Part shown: piece by piece, positions 23,048-26,934 of the stretch
Numbering within the stretch: position 1 is the stretch's first letter
Layout of the letters: each line of letters starts with the position of its first letter
NCBI GenBank assembly: GCA_964570325.1
Contig: CAZMXS010000062.1
Location: 1-26,934 of the forward strand
DNA length: 26,934 bases
Reading direction: 5' to 3'
Source: CAZMXS01 sp964570325
GTDB lineage: Bacteria > Verrucomicrobiota > Kiritimatiellia > CAIQIC01 > CAZMXS01
Notes under the pieces: model-generated
Told to the model about the DNA's origin: nothing
Databases searched by the model: none
The model's input: the letters and a program-made list of their open reading frames with translations, nothing else
Program-made: the position numbers and the translations under genes

Positions 23048-25044
23048 TCAACACGCAAAACGCGCCGGGCGTACTGAACGTCCTGAAGTTCCTTCAAGCG
23101 CAGGGGCGCACCTATGCGGTCTATGGCGCCGGCAAAGTGACGCGCCGCCTGCTGGAACTTGTGCGCGCCCAGGGCCTGCCCCCGCCCGTCTGCATCCTCG
23201 ATGATCAGCCCGCCGCCAGCGCGCTGGATGGCATCCCGGTTATGCGGCTCGCCGACGCCGCCGTTCCCCCGGCCGATGAAATCGCGCTGGGGTCCGACAC
23301 ATTCCAGGATACCATGCGGGCCAGGCTGCAGGCCCAGTTCGGCGCCGCCGTTCGGCCGCTCGACCTCTTCCGTCCTTGGGCGCCGGCCGCCGCGTCAACC
23401 CCGGCCTTTGATTCGACCCGCCTCCAAAGCCGGGCCGCGCTCGCCGGCCTGCGGGATCGTCATGCCGGCCGCCGGGCGTTTATCATCGGCAACGGCCCCA
23501 GCCTGCAAATCGCCGATCTCGATCGGCTGCAAGGAGAAATCACTTTTGCCTCGAACAAAATCTTCCTGGCCTTTGACCAAACCGCCTGGCGGCCGACCTA
23601 TTACACGGTCATTGACCTGCTGGTGGCGCAAAACAACCGGGACATGATTAACCGACTCGCGCTGACCAAGCTGTTCCCGCGCGACGTGCAAGCATTCTTT
23701 GCGGAGCGTGACGATATCATCTGGTTTGAAAGTTGTTATCCTCTCGCGGACGGCCGGCTCGATGAGGATCATCCGCTCTTTTCGCCGGACCTGCGGCAGG
23801 GCGCCTATCCCGGTTGGACGGTCATCTACACCCAACTCCAGATCGCCTGGTTCATGGGCATCCGCGAGATCTACTTGTTGGGCGTAGACTTCAGCTTCCA
23901 GCTTGCGCGCGACACCGGAGAAACCTGCGCGCAGGGCAGAATTCTGGAACAGCGGAATGAAATCAATCACTTCCATCCCCAATACCGCCTGCCGGGAGAA
24001 AAGTGGACCGTGCCGCGACTCGATCTGCAGCAGAAAGCCTTCATGGCCGCGCGCGATTACTGCGCGGCGCATGGCGGACGCATCTGGAACGCCTCGCGCC
24101 AGACGGCCTTGGAGGTGTTTCCCCGAGCCGATCTGGACGAGATATTGCGCCCGCCCACTCCCCAACCAGCCGCCCCGGATCAGACCGCGGCCCCCATTCC
24201 CATTGTGCGGGCAGAAAGCCGGACCGCGGATTCGATCGCGCCCGAGCTGGTCACCGTCATTCTGCCGGTCCTGAACGGCGAGCCGTACATCGGCGAGGCC
24301 ATTGCTTCGGTGGTGGAGCAAAATCATCGCGCTTGGGAGCTGCTGGTCATTGATGACGGCTCCACCGACGCCACGATCAGCCTGATTGCCCGCCATCAAT
24401 CCGATCCGCGTGTTCGCTTGCTGCGGCATCCCGGCAACGCGCACCGGGGCGTGAGCGCGTCGCGCCGGCTGGGCGTGACGCAGGCGCGCGGAAACTACAT
24501 CGCCTTTCTCGACGCCGACGACTGCATGGCGCCGGAGCGGCTGGCGCGGCAGGTTGATGCGCTGAACCGGCATCCTGCCGCCGTCCTTTGCCACACCGCC
24601 ATCCGCCTGACTCCGGATTCAATTCCCGATCCCGCCAAGGCGGGCTATTTCTCCCTCGGCTCGGCGGAAGTTGTTTATGATTTTACGCGGCAGGACGGAT
24701 TTCTGCGCCACAATTTGATCTGCAACTCATCCGTCATGGCGCGGACCGCCGCGCTGCGCGACACCGCCTTCCTGCCGCGGCAGCTTTTCCAGTTTGAAGA
24801 CTGGCTGCTCTGGGTACTGCTGGCCGAGCGCGGACCCTTCGTGTTCCTGCCGGAGCCGCTGGCGCTTTACCGCTATCATCCGAAAAGCGCAACCGCGCGC
24901 GTGGCGGGGGATCCTCTGGCCGCCGGCTATTCCATGATGGAGTTTTGCCTCGCCACGCTGAAATATGCCCGGGAACCGCGCACGCGGGCGCTGGCCGGCG
25001 AACGGATGCAACAGATCGCTGAACAATTGCTGGATGAATACTGA
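23044..25044 (+). CDS. Fusion of Rossmann-like module, DUF115/MptE-like domain and GT2 glycosyltransferase
   Basis: A 666-residue protein with three parts. Residues about 18-115 are the recurrent Rossmann-like module (YAVYGAGKVTRRLLELV, VCILDDQPAA, DEIALGSDT). Residues about 140-380 are a DUF115/MptE-like domain: RAFIIGNGPSLQIADLDRL, ITFASNKIFLAF, PTYYTVIDLLV, REIYLLGVDFSF. DUF115 is the core of Maf flagellin glycosyltransferases and of proteins in other glycan loci. Residues about 400-640 are a GT-A family 2 glycosyltransferase (VTVILPVLNGEPYIGEAI, LLVIDDGSTDA with D437/D438, FLDADD at about 490-493, FEDWLLWVLL). The ATGA start at 23044 is preferred over the extension to 22918 inside the phosphatase gene. 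No membrane segment is visible. Confidence 0.85.
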   Translation: MINTQNAPGVLNVLKFLQAQGRTYAVYGAGKVTRRLLELVRAQGLPPPVCILDDQPAASALDGIPVMRLADAAVPPADEIALGSDTFQDTMRARLQAQFGAAVRPLDLFRPWAPAAASTPAFDSTRLQSRAALAGLRDRHAGRRAFIIGNGPSLQIADLDRLQGEITFASNKIFLAFDQTAWRPTYYTVIDLLVAQNNRDMINRLALTKLFPRDVQAFFAERDDIIWFESCYPLADGRLDEDHPLFSPDLRQGAYPGWTVIYTQLQIAWFMGIREIYLLGVDFSFQLARDTGETCAQGRILEQRNEINHFHPQYRLPGEKWTVPRLDLQQKAFMAARDYCAAHGGRIWNASRQTALEVFPRADLDEILRPPTPQPAAPDQTAAPIPIVRAESRTADSIAPELVTVILPVLNGEPYIGEAIASVVEQNHRAWELLVIDDGSTDATISLIARHQSDPRVRLLRHPGNAHRGVSASRRLGVTQARGNYIAFLDADDCMAPERLARQVDALNRHPAAVLCHTAIRLTPDSIPDPAKAGYFSLGSAEVVYDFTRQDGFLRHNLICNSSVMARTAALRDTAFLPRQLFQFEDWLLWVLLAERGPFVFLPEPLALYRYHPKSATARVAGDPLAAGYSMMEFCLATLKYAREPRTRALAGERMQQIAEQLLDEY

Positions 25045-25045
25045 A

Positions 25046-26533
25046 ATGCTGGACGCTGAGTTAATCGCTTGCGCCTATCAGCAACTCCAAGCGGCCTACG
25101 TCCGCAGCCGGCTGGAAACCCTCGCGCGACAGTACGGCCGGATTGCGCTCTTCGGCGCCGGCCAGCATACGCGGTGGCTGCTGGCGCAATTGGCCCGGTG
25201 GCGCGCGGCCGGAACGCACGGTCAATATCCCGAGATTGTCTGCATCCTCGACGAGGCTCCGCGCGCTGACCGGCTGGAAGGCGTTCCCGTGCTCACGCCA
25301 AGTCAGTTCCGACCGGATGCCGCGCCAGCCGTGGTCATCTCCTCAGATCGTCACACCGCCCGCTTGGCCAACCGCTGGAAAAAGCTGGGCCGCGCCTCCG
25401 TACCCTGCCTGCCGTTATACGATAATTTGAAGATCATCCCCTTCGACAAGCACGGCGTCCCGCCCGTCCGCGCCGCCATTCGCAGCCGGCCGGAGGTGGT
25501 GGTCGGCGACCGCTCGCATCGGCCGCGCATACTGCATTTGATCGGCAACTTCCTGGTGGGCGGCTCCACGCGCCTCGTAGCGGACCTGATCGAGGGATTG
25601 CCGCAATATGCGCACGAGGTCATCACCCGCGGCCTGCCGGCGCGGCCCCCGTTTATCGGCTTAACGGTCAGCCAAATCACCGAACATGAAGCGGAACTGG
25701 CGCGCGAATACCTCCATCGCCGGCGGCCGGACCTGGTTCATTTGCACTACTTTGGGCGCGGCGACGCGGAGTGGTATGCGTTGATGATGCGCCTCGTGCG
25801 CGCCGCCGGCATTCCCGCAATCGAAAACGTCAACGTGCCCATTACGCCCTTGCGCAACTCCGCCGTCCGCGAGCTGGTCTATGTGAGCGATTACGTGCGG
25901 CGCCATTTCCCGGGCGGGCCGCGCGCCTGCGTGATCCACCCCGGTTGCGACTTCTCATTGTTCCGGGCCAGGCCAACCCGGGCCGCGGCAACCGACTGCA
26001 TCGGCATGGTGTACCGGCTGGACCACGACAAGCTGGATGCGAAATCCATTGCTCCGTTCATCGCGGTCGCCCGGCAACGCCCCCAAACGCACTGTCTGAT
26101 TGTCGGCGACGGCAATCTGCGCGCGCCTTTTGAGCGGCAAGTCCGCCGCGCAGGCCTGGCCGCGCATTTCACCTTCACCGGGTATGTCCCCTACGCCAAA
26201 CTCCCCGCTCTTTACCGGCGCATGACCCTGTTCGTCGCGCCGGTTATCGAGGAAAGTTTTGGCCAGGTGACGCCGTTTGCCATGCACATCGGATTGCCGG
26301 TTGCCGGTTACCAGGTCGGCGCGCTGGCCGAGCAATTAGGCGGCGACGCCACGCTCGCTCCGGCGGGCGACAGCCGGGCGCTGGCCAACATCATCCTGCG
26401 CCTGCTGGCCAACCCGGCGGAATGCCAACGGCTCGGCCGCGCCAACCAGCGGCGGGCCGCCCGGTTCTTTTCAAAAGAAACCATGATCCGTAAATATCGC
26501 GCGTTATACCGGCGCGCGCTGGCAGGCAAATGA
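25046..26533 (+). CDS. GT4-like glycosyltransferase with N-terminal Rossmann-like module
   Basis: A 495-residue protein. Residues 1-135 are the recurrent module in its N-terminal form (AAYVRSRLETLARQYGRIA, then LFGAGQHTRWLLAQL, IVCILDEAP, AVVISSDRH, CLPLYDNL). Residues about 155-495 are a GT-B glycosyltransferase: RILHLIGNFLVGGSTRLVADL with the GG loop of the first domain, PDLVHLHYFGRGD, then the donor domain with IGMVYRLDHDKLDAKSI, HCLIVGDGNLRAPFE and EESFGQVTPFAMHIGLPVAG (E402/E403). ATG at 25046 is chosen over 25034 because the paralogous start at 26530 begins similarly (MLDA against MMDA). It lies one base after the preceding stop. Confidence 0.83.
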   Translation: MLDAELIACAYQQLQAAYVRSRLETLARQYGRIALFGAGQHTRWLLAQLARWRAAGTHGQYPEIVCILDEAPRADRLEGVPVLTPSQFRPDAAPAVVISSDRHTARLANRWKKLGRASVPCLPLYDNLKIIPFDKHGVPPVRAAIRSRPEVVVGDRSHRPRILHLIGNFLVGGSTRLVADLIEGLPQYAHEVITRGLPARPPFIGLTVSQITEHEAELAREYLHRRRPDLVHLHYFGRGDAEWYALMMRLVRAAGIPAIENVNVPITPLRNSAVRELVYVSDYVRRHFPGGPRACVIHPGCDFSLFRARPTRAAATDCIGMVYRLDHDKLDAKSIAPFIAVARQRPQTHCLIVGDGNLRAPFERQVRRAGLAAHFTFTGYVPYAKLPALYRRMTLFVAPVIEESFGQVTPFAMHIGLPVAGYQVGALAEQLGGDATLAPAGDSRALANIILRLLANPAECQRLGRANQRRAARFFSKETMIRKYRALYRRALAGK

Positions 26534-26934
26534 TGGACGCGCTTTCCGATTACCACCGGTTGGTCGAAGCCTACGTGCGGACGCGGCTGGAGCTGCTGGC
26601 CACTCGCTATCCGCGCCTGGCGCTTTACGGCTCGGGCAAGCACACGGCCTGGCTGCTGGCGCTGATGAAAGGCTGGCGGCGAACACATCCCGGCATTCAC
26701 CTGCCACGCGTCACCGTCATCCTGGATGATCAGCCCGGGGTCCGGCGTTTGGCCGGCATTCCCGTCTGCCGCGCGCAACGCTTTAACGCCCGCGCGGCCG
26801 ATGCGGTGCTGATCTCGTCCGACACCCGCGCGCGCGAGATGCTCGCTCAATGGGCCGCGCTGGGCTTCAAGCAGTTGCCGTGCATCCCGCTTTATGAAAA
26901 CCTGACGATCGCGCCGGTAGACAAGTCCGCCATC
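26530..26934 (+). CDS. N-terminal Rossmann-like module of a further protein (3' end outside window)
   Basis: The frame opens at an ATGA overlap with the preceding stop (an ATG at 26533 is also in frame) and stays open to the last base, giving 135 residues. All visible sequence is the N-terminal form of the recurrent module: VEAYVRTRLELLATRYPRLA, LYGSGKHTAWLLALM, VTVILDDQPGV, AGIPVCRAQRF, DAVLISSDTRAREM, CIPLYENLTIAPVDKS. It aligns along its whole length with residues 1-135 of the protein at 25046, so the two are paralogues at least here. By analogy a glycosyltransferase domain probably follows, but that part is not in the window. Confidence 0.85.
   Translation, partial: MMDALSDYHRLVEAYVRTRLELLATRYPRLALYGSGKHTAWLLALMKGWRRTHPGIHLPRVTVILDDQPGVRRLAGIPVCRAQRFNARAADAVLISSDTRAREMLAQWAALGFKQLPCIPLYENLTIAPVDKSAI

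Noticed and set aside
1..26934. CRISPR arrays, tRNA or rRNA genes, insertion sequences
   Set aside because: I looked for regular direct repeats, tRNA-like cloverleaf ends, transposase motifs and terminal inverted repeats and saw none that hold up.

Overview
The window is GC-rich (roughly two thirds G+C by eye) bacterial DNA in which every gene I can support lies on the + strand. It is a dense surface-glycan or glycoconjugate cluster. Genes are tightly packed, and many consecutive pairs overlap by four bases (ATGA), which suggests long, translationally coupled transcription units. No ribosomal or housekeeping marker is present, so the organism cannot be named. The GC content, the many multidomain glycan proteins and the AAA/DUF4143, HicBA and Phd/PIN accessory genes would fit a PVC-group bacterium (Kiritimatiellota, Lentisphaerota or similar) or another large-genome environmental lineage. 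That is a weak inference.

Layout. Positions 3-440 hold the 3' end of a conserved protein of the 'IDVDGNDYW' family. Positions 521-11605 are nearly continuous: a SAM methyltransferase, two radical SAM enzymes (one SPASM-like, one MiaB-like without a TRAM domain), an alpha-helical/TPR-like protein, a TPR-FkbM methyltransferase, a Rossmann-GT4 glycosyltransferase, a sulfotransferase fusion and a capsule-type glycosyltransferase-like protein. A second block (11684-17068) carries a SAM methyltransferase fusion, a large GT4 fusion, a SPASM radical SAM enzyme and a Gfo/Idh/MocA oxidoreductase. Positions 17122-19351 contain two broken AAA/DUF4143 ATPase remnants on either side of an intact Rossmann-methyltransferase gene. 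Positions 19361-23047 interleave possible sugar-activation genes (a CMP-sugar-type cytidylyltransferase, a 2-hydroxyacid dehydrogenase and an inositol-monophosphatase-family enzyme) with two toxin-antitoxin modules (HicBA and Phd/PIN). Positions 23044 to the end carry a Rossmann-DUF115-GT2 fusion, a Rossmann-GT4 glycosyltransferase and the start of another protein of the same type.

The most striking feature is a roughly 100-residue Rossmann-like module with the core (A/V)(I/L)(F/Y)G(A/S)G(Q/K/H), then V.(A/C)(V/I)LD(D/E).P, then (A/D).(V/I)(L/I).SSD. It recurs in nine proteins of this window. It is fused to the N- or C-terminus of otherwise unrelated enzymes: GT4, GT2/DUF115, sulfotransferase, capsule-type transferase and several methyltransferases. 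It looks like a shared accessory domain of one glycan assembly system, perhaps a nucleotide/nucleotide-sugar binding module or a docking module. The gene set suggests assembly of a decorated (methylated, sulfated, radical-SAM-modified) surface polysaccharide or glycoprotein glycan built partly from a CMP-activated sugar. The product itself cannot be read from the sequence.
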